Assembly (NCBI GenBank): GCA_024638765.1
Contig: JAHEJT010000035.1
Coordinates: 1-35,818 of the forward strand
Reading direction: 5' to 3'
Length of the DNA stretch: 35,818 nt
Source: Verrucomicrobiales bacterium
GTDB lineage: Bacteria; Verrucomicrobiota; Verrucomicrobiia; Verrucomicrobiales; DEV007
How positions within the stretch are numbered: the first letter of the stretch is position 1; each line of letters begins with the position of its first letter. Shown piece after piece: positions 14,280-21,953 of the stretch. The notes under the pieces are model-generated. The model did no database searches, was not told the DNA's origin, and worked only from the letters and a program-made list of their open reading frames with translations. The position numbers were made by a program, and so were the translations under genes.

Positions 14280-16656
14280 GGCGCGTTTCTTCCTGGTGCT
14301 CCTCCGGCACCAAGCTGGGCAGGGAATCCTGGATTTCTGTTTCTGAACGCCATGATTCATCTTCGCCGGTTGGCATCCTTGCCGGCCGTTCCTCGTGATG
14401 GGCGAGACGCATTTCCGCTAGAGCCATGGTGAACGCCAGGGTGGATTCGGCGCCCTGGTTCTGATTGACGCGGTCCATGTGCAAGGCGTCCCGGCACCCG
14501 CCGGCCGTCGAGTCATAGACTGCAATACCAAGATCGTTCCTGCCCAGGAACCAGTCAAACGCGCGTTGCGCCTCGCGATACCATTCCTCGTCACCGGTCA
14601 AGCGGTAAGCTTCGAGGCAGGCCGAGACCGAAGACTGGGCTTCAATCGGCTGTTGATCGAACCACTGGCGCTTCTGGCCGCGCGGGAACCAGCCGTTGCT
14701 TCCGATAGGACTGAAGCACCGGCTCACTCCCGTCTGCACCGCCATTAACCATTTCAATGACTCCAGTCCCAAACTCACCGCGGCCTCGTTCCCGCTCGCC
14801 TCACCGCCTAACAGGAGTGCTTTCGGCAGACTGGCGTTGTCGTAAGTGAGGATATCTTCGCACCAGGGCCAATCATCCCGCCGATTCTCTTCCATCATGT
14901 GCATTAATCGATGGAGCAGTTCTTTCTGAAGGTGCTCGACGTAAAGATCGCCGGGAAAATGGTGCAGGTAAGCTGTGGTGCCGAACAGCGTAAACGCCCA
15001 CGAACGCGGAAATTCAAAATCTCTCGCCGCAGGAAGCGCCTGCATGAAGAGCTGGGCCGCCACCGCGTCCAACTCGGGGTTCTCCATCCGCTCCATGCAC
15101 GTTCCCAGAGCCCAAAGGGCCCGGCCGTGACTGTCGGTGGAACCGACTGCTTCGTTCCAGCTGCGATCGAATCCCATGAAGTTGCGAAACCGGCCTTTGT
15201 CCGCGTCGAATGCATAGTTCAGGAAGGCAAGATAGCTCGTCGCCAGTCGATCCAACCGCTCCGCCGGGGCTCTGCTCACCTGACCGAGAAGCGTTACTGC
15301 AAGAAGCGCGCGGGCGTTGTCATCGGTACAGTATCCCTCCTCGTATACCGGCAGCGTGTGACGCGCGTGCTGCCAGATCCCGATCGTATCAGTCATTCTT
15401 TCAATGTGATCGAGTTTGAAATCCGGCAGACGGGTGGGACGGGCGCCGGCCGGCCGAAAAGAGGGGGACTTGGTTAAGACCCCGGCGTGCTCTCGTCGCG
15501 TCTCTTCGAAGATATCATAATACTTCCGGGCGACTTCACTCCAGATCATCTCCCGGCCCGCTGCATAAGCGGCGTGTTGCATCGCGTGGAGTTCATCGGG
15601 ATCGGAAATCAACCGTTTCACTGCCATGGATATCGCGTCCGGATCCGCGAAGGGGACCAGGATGCCCGCCCCGTCGGCGAGAAGCTCCTGGGCATGCCAG
15701 TAAGGGGTGGAAATCACCGCGTTACCCGTCCCAAAGGCATAGGAAAGGGTGCCGGAGGTTATCTGGGCCGGATTAAGATAAGGCGTCATGTAAATATCCG
15801 CGGCCCCAATGCATTCCTCGAGTTCATGAATAGGAATGAACCGATTGTGCAGAATTACGTGATCGCTCACGTCGAGACTTTCCGCGAGCCGCTCCAACTC
15901 CATGCGATAAGATTCCCCTTCGCGTCGCAACAGGCTGGGGTGCGTGTTTCCCAGCACGCAATAGACCACCTGCGGATACTCTGCGATAATGGAGGGCAGG
16001 GCGCGGATGACGTGTTCGATTCCCTTGTTGGGAGAGATCAAGCCAAACGTCAACAGCATGAACCGCCCGTCCACGCCGCACTTCGGTTTGAGCACGTCGG
16101 GATTGCCGAAAGGCACATCCGGAATGCCATGCGGGATCAGCGCGATCTGTTCCTCGTCGACGCCATAGGTGTCGCGGAGGATCCGGCGCCCGCGTTCCGT
16201 CATGATCACGACCCGGTCAGATAATTCGACAAGATCCTCCATGGTTTCAAAAATGGAGGAACTCGGATCTTCGAGCACGGTGTGCAGCGTGGTCACGACC
16301 GGCATCTGGAGTTTTTTTAGGAGGGAGAGGATGTGCCGGCCGTCGTTCCCACCGAAAATGCCGAACTCGTGCTGGAGACACACGGCGTCGACGTTGAGAA
16401 GATTAATATATTCGGCCGCCCGTTCGTAAGAGCGGATGTCGCGTTCCGCGATCTGAAAGCGGACTCGCTCCGGATACGCGTATTCCTCTCCCTGATCCGT
16501 TACCGGAAGGGCGAGACAAGTTGCCTCGGGATGGGCCGCCGCCACAGCTTCACAGAGATCATGAGTGAATGTGGCAATCCCACATTTACGGGGGGGGTAA
16601 TTTCCAATAAAAGCCAGGCGGCGGATACCCGAAGCGCTGTCAAAAATCGTGACCAA
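14260..16656 (-). CDS. GT4 glycosyltransferase fused to alpha/alpha-toroid domain
   Basis: About 798 residues. The N-terminal half (to ~395) is a GT-B glycosyltransferase: FIGNYPPRKCGIATFTHDL, LQHEFGIFGGNDG, IPHGIPDVPFG, LTFGLISPNKGIEHVIRAL and TSGTLSYAFGTGNAVISTP, followed by GAGILVPFADPDAI, the GT4 donor-binding block. The C-terminal half (~415-765) is a helical repeat domain of the alpha/alpha-toroid type (GYCTDDNARALLAV, GSTDSHGRALWALG, DDWPWCEDILTYDN, then EAQSSVSACLEAYRLTGDEE), as in glycan-modifying or epimerase-like enzymes. No signal peptide. It precedes GH130 with overlap, so both probably act on one glycan in the cytoplasm. TTG 16656 is preferred because GGAGGA lies 12 nt upstream; TTG 16680 is the alternative. 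Confidence 0.85.
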   Translation of the reverse strand: MVTIFDSASGIRRLAFIGNYPPRKCGIATFTHDLCEAVAAAHPEATCLALPVTDQGEEYAYPERVRFQIAERDIRSYERAAEYINLLNVDAVCLQHEFGIFGGNDGRHILSLLKKLQMPVVTTLHTVLEDPSSSIFETMEDLVELSDRVVIMTERGRRILRDTYGVDEEQIALIPHGIPDVPFGNPDVLKPKCGVDGRFMLLTFGLISPNKGIEHVIRALPSIIAEYPQVVYCVLGNTHPSLLRREGESYRMELERLAESLDVSDHVILHNRFIPIHELEECIGAADIYMTPYLNPAQITSGTLSYAFGTGNAVISTPYWHAQELLADGAGILVPFADPDAISMAVKRLISDPDELHAMQHAAYAAGREMIWSEVARKYYDIFEETRREHAGVLTKSPSFRPAGARPTRLPDFKLDHIERMTDTIGIWQHARHTLPVYEEGYCTDDNARALLAVTLLGQVSRAPAERLDRLATSYLAFLNYAFDADKGRFRNFMGFDRSWNEAVGSTDSHGRALWALGTCMERMENPELDAVAAQLFMQALPAARDFEFPRSWAFTLFGTTAYLHHFPGDLYVEHLQKELLHRLMHMMEENRRDDWPWCEDILTYDNASLPKALLLGGEASGNEAAVSLGLESLKWLMAVQTGVSRCFSPIGSNGWFPRGQKRQWFDQQPIEAQSSVSACLEAYRLTGDEEWYREAQRAFDWFLGRNDLGIAVYDSTAGGCRDALHMDRVNQNQGAESTLAFTMALAEMRLAHHEERPARMPTGEDESWRSETEIQDSLPSLVPEEHQEETRHVRDKG

Positions 16657-16680
16657 GATTATACAGGCTCCTCCAAGCAA

Positions 16681-17113
16681 TCTACGGGTATTCCGCAGAT
16701 CTTGTCAATTTCCGCGCGCCGCCCACCGGCGCCGCCGGCTCTTATTGTCGGCTGGACGCGCCAATGCAGGGAAATACTCGCGATCGGGAGCGTAAAGAGG
16801 GCCCGGGAAGCGGCGCCGGCCGGGCCGGTTGTCGTGACGTGCCCTATTCAGCGGGGGCTTATCAGAGGGCGGATTGCGGCGCTCCCGTGGCTGGAAAGGC
16901 CGTCACCGATGGAAAATCAGATTGAAATAACGAGAAATCCTGTAATAATTAGCACTGTTACCGGTTTCTATGATGATCTAGGCCGCCTGCTTGTCTCTTG
17001 ACGGAGATTGGCGGGCGGGTGGTGGTCCCGGCCGAAGCCAGATTCGATCTCCGCCTGGGGTGTTCCGGCGTCTCTCGGAAAGGCTTCCGGCACATCGGTC
17101 CTCACTTCTCGAA
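16681..17113. other. intergenic region between divergent GT4 and histidine kinase genes
   Basis: Apart from an AT-rich promoter-like patch at 16922-16950, I see no gene here. The frame from TTG 16991 is open into the kinase, but its residues (arginine/proline-rich, no fold pattern) look non-coding, so this is treated as leader. Confidence 0.5.
16922..16950 (+). promoter_or_regulatory. candidate sigma70-type promoter for histidine kinase
   Basis: TTGAAA (16922-16927) followed by ATAATT (16945-16950) with a 17-nt gap, or TAATAA with a 15-nt gap, in an AT-rich patch 164 nt before ATG 17114. Found by eye. Confidence 0.4.
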
Positions 17114-19015
17114 ATGGCGCCACGGAGGAAAAAAAAGAAAGCGGGCAAGAAGCCGGCCCAGGCTGAAGTCCCGGTCTCGCTCGCCTGGAAGTCCGGAGCG
17201 GATTCCAAGCACCATTTTTTCGACGACGCCTGGCTGAAATTTACGGGGCGATCACTCGAAGACGAAGTCGATGACGGCTGGGAGGAGGGTATTCACGAAG
17301 AGGATCGTGAGCGATGGCGCGGCGCCTACGGCAAAGCGTTCCAATTGCGGAAGTCGTTTACCATCGAGCTGCGGCTGCGTCACCACGACGAGAGCCACCG
17401 CTGGATCTTTGCGGAATGCAAACCGCTATTCGATGCCGAGAGAGAGTTCGACGGGTTCAGCGGCCAATGCCTGGACATCCATGAAGCGAGGGAGGCTGAA
17501 GCCGCCGCGCAGCATTATGATTTGTCGTTTGAGGCGCTTGCCGGGATGACGCCATTGGGGGTGCTTCGGTTTGGCCCCTCCGGGCGTTGCCGGCTGGTCA
17601 ATGCATATTGGACAGAGATTTCAGGCGTCCCCAACCACGAAACGCTCGGCGAGGGTTGGCTCGACGCCTTTCCACCCGTCGAAGCGGTGTTGGCGAAAGA
17701 ATATCTCCAGCGGAGTCTTTGGGAAAAGGAGCAGGTGACATTCAGATGCCGCATTGCGGAGGGCGACAACCAGGGCGCCAAAGTTCTCATCCACGCGCGT
17801 CCGGAAATCGACGATTCGGGATTGGTCCATGGCGCGGTCGCAACCGTCAGGATTCAGGGCCGTGAAACCGGGGACGTGGCGGGAGAGCTTGAGGCGAACC
17901 GGCTTGAAGCCTTGAGCAATCTCGCGGGGGGCATTGCCCATGATTTCAACAACCTTTTGACCCCCATCATCCTCAATCTCTCCGCGCTGCAATCTCAGGT
18001 ACATCAGCCGGCTCAATTGCCGAGGATGCGTAGCCGCATCCGGGAAGCCCAGGAGGCGGCTTCGCTCGCGAGAAATCTCGTGCAGCAGTTGCTCACCTTC
18101 GCCAAAGGCGGCAAACCACTGAAGAAAAAGATCGATCTTGACGATCTCATCCGGGATGCCGTGGATTTCGCGGTGATTCGCGAAGCCATCGAAGTCGAAT
18201 ATGCGCTTCCCGAAGATCTCTGGCCCGCGGAGATTGATGCCAATCAAATCACTCAGTCCATCCAGGGGATCGTCCGGAATGCGGAGGAGGCCATGCCCGA
18301 AGGCGGCACGATTCAAGTTACCGCAGAGAATCTGAACGATGTGAAGAATCTCCGGCTCGGGTCATTGAGCGGGCGTCACGTGCACATCCGCATCCGGGAT
18401 CAAGGGCCCGGAATCCCTCGCGAGGAGGCAACGCGGGTATTTGATCCCTATTACACCACCAAGACCCACGCCAGTGGACTGGGCCTGGCGATGTCGCGCT
18501 CCATCATTCGGCAACATGAAGGAGAAATTGTTGTCGACTGCCAGCCGGGTCAGGGCGCCACGATTTCGATTTATATTCCCGTCCGGGCCGCTGTCGAATC
18601 GGAGAAAAAACCGGAGAGCAAGAAGACAGGAGATCAGAAGGGCCGCATTCTCATCATGGATGACGAAGACCTCATCCGAAGCAGCGTCAGGGCGATTCTC
18701 ATCTCTATGGGATACACGGTGCAACTTGCGAGCGACGGGACCGAAGCGCTGAATATCTACAAGGAAGCCCTTGAAAAAAAGCGGCCCATCGACCTCGCGC
18801 TGATGGATATCACCATCCAGGGGGGCATGGGCGGAGAGGAAGCGATCGGCAAGCTCAAGGAAATCGATCCGGAGGCGGTCGCCGTAGTTTGCAGCGGGTA
18901 CGCCAACGACCCGCTGATGACGGACTTCGGCAGCTATGGCTTCAGCGGTGCGATTCAGAAACCCTTTCACCCGGAAGACCTGGGGTCGGTCATCTCCGAG
19001 TTGCTCTGCGCGTGA
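17114..19015 (+). CDS. soluble PAS hybrid histidine kinase with C-terminal receiver
   Basis: 633 residues from ATG 17114; no membrane segment, so a cytoplasmic sensor. A basic start (MAPRRKKKKAGKK) leads into two PAS-like domains (~25-125 and ~130-250). The kinase core follows: H box GGIAHDFNNLLTPI (phospho-His ~276), N box IVRNAEEAMPEGG (~387-399), G1 DQGPGIP (~429), F box VFDPYYTTK, and G2 SGLGLAMS (~453-460). The C-terminal receiver has acidic MDDED, phospho-acceptor Asp ~565 in LALMDITIQGGMGGEE, then VVCSGYA and the conserved Lys ~616 in IQKPF. It autophosphorylates and passes phosphate to its own receiver; no cognate regulator is adjacent, so output partners are elsewhere. Divergent from the GT4/GH130 pair, but a regulatory link is only a guess. 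Confidence 0.92.
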   Translation: MAPRRKKKKAGKKPAQAEVPVSLAWKSGADSKHHFFDDAWLKFTGRSLEDEVDDGWEEGIHEEDRERWRGAYGKAFQLRKSFTIELRLRHHDESHRWIFAECKPLFDAEREFDGFSGQCLDIHEAREAEAAAQHYDLSFEALAGMTPLGVLRFGPSGRCRLVNAYWTEISGVPNHETLGEGWLDAFPPVEAVLAKEYLQRSLWEKEQVTFRCRIAEGDNQGAKVLIHARPEIDDSGLVHGAVATVRIQGRETGDVAGELEANRLEALSNLAGGIAHDFNNLLTPIILNLSALQSQVHQPAQLPRMRSRIREAQEAASLARNLVQQLLTFAKGGKPLKKKIDLDDLIRDAVDFAVIREAIEVEYALPEDLWPAEIDANQITQSIQGIVRNAEEAMPEGGTIQVTAENLNDVKNLRLGSLSGRHVHIRIRDQGPGIPREEATRVFDPYYTTKTHASGLGLAMSRSIIRQHEGEIVVDCQPGQGATISIYIPVRAAVESEKKPESKKTGDQKGRILIMDDEDLIRSSVRAILISMGYTVQLASDGTEALNIYKEALEKKRPIDLALMDITIQGGMGGEEAIGKLKEIDPEAVAVVCSGYANDPLMTDFGSYGFSGAIQKPFHPEDLGSVISELLCA

Positions 19016-19038
19016 TCCCGCCGGGAGACTCGATCTCT

Positions 19039-19084
19039 CGCTCCTCCTCCACTGCCGCTATTGAACGTCGTGTAAGGAGGAGCG
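19039..19084. terminator. inverted repeat between convergent genes
   Basis: CGCTCCTCCT (19039-19048) and AGGAGGAGCG (19075-19084) are perfect complements over 10 bp with a 26-nt loop. Placed between the ends of the histidine kinase and MFS genes, it could stop transcription from both sides, although there is no T tract. Confidence 0.4.
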
Positions 19085-19106
19085 GGGAGTGGAGCGCCTG
19101 ACGCGA

Positions 19107-20354
19107 TCACGAGGGTTCCGGAGGGGTCGCCAGGGAGGCCTCAAGTCCGCCTTCCCTTTCCTCGACCGGGTTTCCCGACACGAGAAGCAACAACCCTGCC
19201 GCCGCGACTCCGAGTGCGCCGCAGGCGAGCCACACCAGCGTCGGGTTGAGCGCGTAGAGGCGCATTCCGAAACCGGGTCCCAGCATGGTGGCCCCGGTCC
19301 AGGATAACCCAAGAATCCCCATGTAACGGCCGCGCATCCGATCGGGAGCGATTTTCGCGACGTAAGCGCTCGCGACGGGCAGACTGATCATCTCTCCGAT
19401 CGTAAGGACAACCATCGAGAGAATCAGGATCGCGAGGCTGCTCGAAAACGCATTCAAGCTGAGGCCGGCCCCAAGGATCACGTACCCCAGCGCCATCACC
19501 CGCCGCGGGCGGAGCCGCTGTGTGATCGTGGTGAGCGGTAATTCCAGGAATATGATCATGACACCGTTCAAGGACATGAGCAGTCCGAACACGGAGGTGC
19601 TGTATCCCACATCCACGACATGAAGCGCGAAGGTGGAACTCGTCTGCCAGAAGATGACGGCGATTGCGAATGATGCGCAGAGCACCCCGATGAACCGCCG
19701 GTTGCCCCTGATGCTCTCGAGGGCGGGACTCCACCGCGCCTCGGCCTTCCGCGTGCGGAGGCCGTGGGGCAACCGGAGCCACGCGATGACGCCGAAGGCC
19801 GCCGTCGTCGCAGCATCGCCCACGAAGAGCCAGAGGTAGGAAAACTTCGCCATAAAGCCGGCGGCTGCCATGCCGAACGCGAAACCCGCGTTAATGGCAA
19901 AGCGCATCCCCGCATAGCCCCGCACCCGCAGAGAGACGGGGACGATATCCGCCAGCAAGGCGCTGCTCGCGGGATGGTACATGCCGTTGAATACGCCGGT
20001 CGCAAAAGCGGCCGCGATCGTCCAGGGTAATCCCCGCGCAAAATAGAGCGTGAGCACAAAGACCGCCGATCCGAGGGTCGCATAGGCAATCGTGTTCCGA
20101 CGTCCGATGCGGTCGGCGAGATATCCGCCGAGGATACCCGCGAGCAGTCCTCCGGCACCGTAAGCGCCGATGGCGACGCCTGCCTGGCCCAGGGTGTAAC
20201 CCTCTTTTCTGAGGTATAAGGCGAGAAACGGGAGCACGAAGGAGCCGAAACGGTTGATAAACGATCCCGTCAACAGTATCCAGAACGGCCTTGGCATGGC
20301 GCGCAAGTCGCCAAGCAAAGTCCCGTCCCCATTCTCTCGTCTTTGTGGTGTCAT
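19107..20354 (-). CDS. MFS transporter (drug/small-molecule efflux type)
   Basis: 415 residues from ATG 20354; the upstream ATG at 20402 would translate the palindrome and terminator stem, giving an odd MRGFFVFRENSFPKKK prefix. About 12 hydrophobic segments are visible in two sets of six. The loop between TM2 and TM3 carries GGYLADRIGRRNTIAYA, the MFS motif A (G-x-x-x-D-R-x-G-R-R) typical of proton-coupled antiporters, and a second-half equivalent is TITQRLRPRRVMALG. The sequence FINRFGSFVLPFLALYLRKE in TM1 is MdtH/YdeE-like. Likely an inner-membrane exporter; substrate unknown. A terminator-like leader and a 17-nt palindrome lie just upstream, suggesting regulated expression. Confidence 0.88.
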   Translation of the reverse strand: MTPQRRENGDGTLLGDLRAMPRPFWILLTGSFINRFGSFVLPFLALYLRKEGYTLGQAGVAIGAYGAGGLLAGILGGYLADRIGRRNTIAYATLGSAVFVLTLYFARGLPWTIAAAFATGVFNGMYHPASSALLADIVPVSLRVRGYAGMRFAINAGFAFGMAAAGFMAKFSYLWLFVGDAATTAAFGVIAWLRLPHGLRTRKAEARWSPALESIRGNRRFIGVLCASFAIAVIFWQTSSTFALHVVDVGYSTSVFGLLMSLNGVMIIFLELPLTTITQRLRPRRVMALGYVILGAGLSLNAFSSSLAILILSMVVLTIGEMISLPVASAYVAKIAPDRMRGRYMGILGLSWTGATMLGPGFGMRLYALNPTLVWLACGALGVAAAGLLLLVSGNPVEEREGGLEASLATPPEPS

Positions 20355-20363
20355 TTTTTTCTT

Positions 20364-20380
20364 GGGAAAACTGTTTTCCC
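20364..20380. promoter_or_regulatory. 17-nt perfect palindrome, operator candidate
   Basis: GGGAAAAC-T-GTTTTCCC lies 10 bp before the ATG of the MFS gene. Such an odd-centred dyad is typical of a dimeric repressor site, and it could also form a hairpin that hides the start region. Confidence 0.45.
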
Positions 20381-20381
20381 T

Positions 20382-20418
20382 GAAAACGAAAAACCCGCGC
20401 ACCTTCCGGTGAGCGGGT
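20382..20418 (-). terminator. intrinsic terminator or attenuator in MFS leader
   Basis: Minus strand: ACCCGCTCACC, loop GGAA, GGTGCGCGGGT (20418-20393), an 11-bp stem with one mismatch, followed directly by TTTTTCGTTTT. It lies ~30 nt before the MFS start codon, inside any transcript from further upstream, so it would be either the end of a small RNA or an attenuator. Confidence 0.7.
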
Positions 20419-20702
20419 CCAAAAATCGTAGAATCTGGTTCTTTTTCTAAATCTCAGTCAAACCTCAGTCTGGTCATCACGATTCATGCACACGGCTCAC
20501 CACCGGCGGTATCCGGCTGATTGCAGGTAATCAGGCTCCCCGCAAACCAGGCCGGACGGACGGACTTGCGCCCGTCTCGCGGCATTTTCACGTAACTCTG
20601 GTGCATGGTGGTCATGATTGATGACGTTGCGAGGTGGTCAGTAATCCACAGGAACGTGCGGGCGTCAATCGCGGAATCGAGAAATTAAAGTCAGCTTCTG
20701 CC
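20419..20702 (-). other. gene-poor stretch, possible structured leader RNA
   Basis: No convincing gene. On the minus strand several short hairpins can form, for example CTGATT-6 nt-AATCAG around 20520-20537, and a 43-codon ORF (MTTMHQSYVKMPRDGRKSVR...) runs through it. The stretch ends in the terminator at 20418-20382. It may be a small RNA or a long leader; no known riboswitch core was recognised. Confidence 0.3.
20454..20477 (-). other. possible leader peptide MTRLRFD
   Basis: A seven-codon ORF (ATG ACC AGA CTG AGG TTT GAC TGA) ending 35 nt before the terminator stem, the spacing expected for translation-coupled attenuation. No Shine-Dalgarno is obvious and no single amino acid is strongly enriched. 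Confidence 0.25.
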
Positions 20703-20732
20703 GATGTTGATATCGTCGATGTTGATATCGTG
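20703..20732 (+). repeat. two tandem 15-bp units
   Basis: GATGTTGATATCGTC is followed directly by GATGTTGATATCGTG, 14 of 15 identical. Just upstream of the small lipoprotein ORF. Confidence 0.85.
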
Positions 20733-20757
20733 GTGGAGGGCAGGGGATAATCGGGAC

Positions 20758-21015
20758 GTGAGAGCGTTCCTTGCCGTCCTGGTGCTTTGTCTTCTTTCCA
20801 CGTGCGCCCATCGTGGCACCGGCGGGAATGTGCGACCCGCGGCGCCCTCAACGAATCCCGCGGTGGAAGCGGCCGCCGGCCGTGAGATTGTTCGCCGCCG
20901 GGAATCACTGCGGCGTGCGGACGCACACCTCCGCCGCGGTGATGCCCATCGCGCCGCGGATGCGCCTGATCAAGCGGTCGAGAGTTATCAGAAAGGGCTC
21001 GAGGCGGTTCCCTGA
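20758..21015 (+). CDS. truncated lipoprotein with one TPR-like repeat (possible pseudogene)
   Basis: From GTG 20758 the product is 85 residues. A lipoprotein signal peptide VRAFLAVLVLCLLSTC has lipobox LSTC with Cys16, then a low-complexity stretch, then one TPR-like helix pair (ESLRRADAHLRRGDAHRAAD, APDQAVESYQKGLEAVP). Secreted TPR proteins normally have several such repeats, and here the frame stops after the first. The +1 frame beyond the stop continues DKRNQRTFRRKPPAHAV, which could be the frameshifted continuation. I infer a truncated or broken gene for an outer-membrane-attached TPR lipoprotein. It converges on the PNPOx gene. Confidence 0.5.
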   Translation: MRAFLAVLVLCLLSTCAHRGTGGNVRPAAPSTNPAVEAAAGREIVRRRESLRRADAHLRRGDAHRAADAPDQAVESYQKGLEAVP

Positions 21016-21080
21016 CAAGCGTAACCAGCGGACCTTCCGTCGAAAGCCGCCGGCACACGCGGTGTCGCGGATGCGGCGTC

Positions 21081-21533
21081 TCAGGCCCCCGGCCCAAAGA
21101 CCACGGTCTTATGGTACCCCTGGGGACGGCAATAGACTACTTTTTCGACCCGGGTGCGGATGACCACGAAATCCCGGTAATCGTCCGAATTGACGTAATG
21201 CCAATAGTAGGCGTGGTATTTGCCGGGCATCTTATCCCAGTAGAGCTGCGCGTCGCCATCGAACAGAATCTCCGTGGGTCCGGACAGGTAAATCAAGGTC
21301 TCCATCGATCGCGAGGCAAACATCCATTCCGCCCGGGGATTTTCCTGAAGATTCTTGACCTTCTGCGTGTCGCGGGCCGTGATCGTAATGATCTCGTCCA
21401 TCGCAGAATCGGTGAAGGAATTCATCCACGCCGCATGCGGCATCCCGTCGGCGGACGATGACGTCATGATGCCATGTCGACTTTCAGACACCAGCCGGTT
21501 CGCGGCTTTCCATAACTCGTCTTCTTGTTTCAT
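21081..21533 (-). CDS. pyridoxamine 5'-phosphate oxidase-like split-barrel protein
   Basis: 150 residues. The order RLVSESRHGIMTSSSADGMP, HAAWM, then DEIITITARDTQKVKNLQEN, PRAEWMF, and LIYLSGPTEILFD, YWDKMP is that of the general-stress-protein-26-like PNPOx family, in which a dimeric split barrel binds FMN or a related flavin (F420 in some groups). Lys in DTQKVKNL is a typical cofactor-phosphate contact. Reaction unknown; probably a cytoplasmic redox protein. Single gene with its own 5' region. Confidence 0.82.
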   Translation of the reverse strand: MKQEDELWKAANRLVSESRHGIMTSSSADGMPHAAWMNSFTDSAMDEIITITARDTQKVKNLQENPRAEWMFASRSMETLIYLSGPTEILFDGDAQLYWDKMPGKYHAYYWHYVNSDDYRDFVVIRTRVEKVVYCRPQGYHKTVVFGPGA

Positions 21534-21731
21534 ATCTTTGTAATCAATCTTGACGCTCTGGAACTCCGGCCGACGGCGTCTCGTCAGGGATCGAAACGGC
21601 GATACTTCCTCATCTGAGGGTGGTCTGGGAAGTTTATTTTTTCAGATACGCTGAAATCGATTTCTCGGGTGGCGACTGAATCTTCAGCCCGTGCAGGGGT
21701 TGCGGAGCGGGTTCAAGGTATTTGTTAGGTC

Positions 21732-21928
21732 GTCATCCCGAGCGAAGTCGAGGATGCGAAGCAAGTCATCGGCCCGAATCAGAGGCGATCTCTCGCGGTA
21801 TCGACGGCAACCCTCCCTCCGCTGTCATCGGAGAGCAAGAGAAAGATCTCTTGCCGATTGGAGACAAGTGCGTGAAACGAAAGCCAAAGCCTTATGGAGA
21901 GAGATCCCTCGACTGCGCCCGGGATGAC
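21732..21928. repeat. paired inverted-repeat element A (197 bp)
   Basis: Outer ends GTCATCCCGAGCGAAGTCG and the complement of GTCATCCCGGGCGCAGTCG, which face each other across about 140 bp. It belongs to a three-copy family with 30310-30526 and 35130-35313. The left arm has lost the GGGATCTC end (it reads GAGGATGC). It fills most of the 420-bp gap 21534-21953, which otherwise shows nothing recognisable. Confidence 0.75.
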
Positions 21929-21953
21929 AGAAAGCGGCCGGCAGATGGCGCCT

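Noticed and set aside
20430..20460. CTGAGA resembling a TPP riboswitch core
   Set aside because: The other conserved TPP segments and the stem order are missing.
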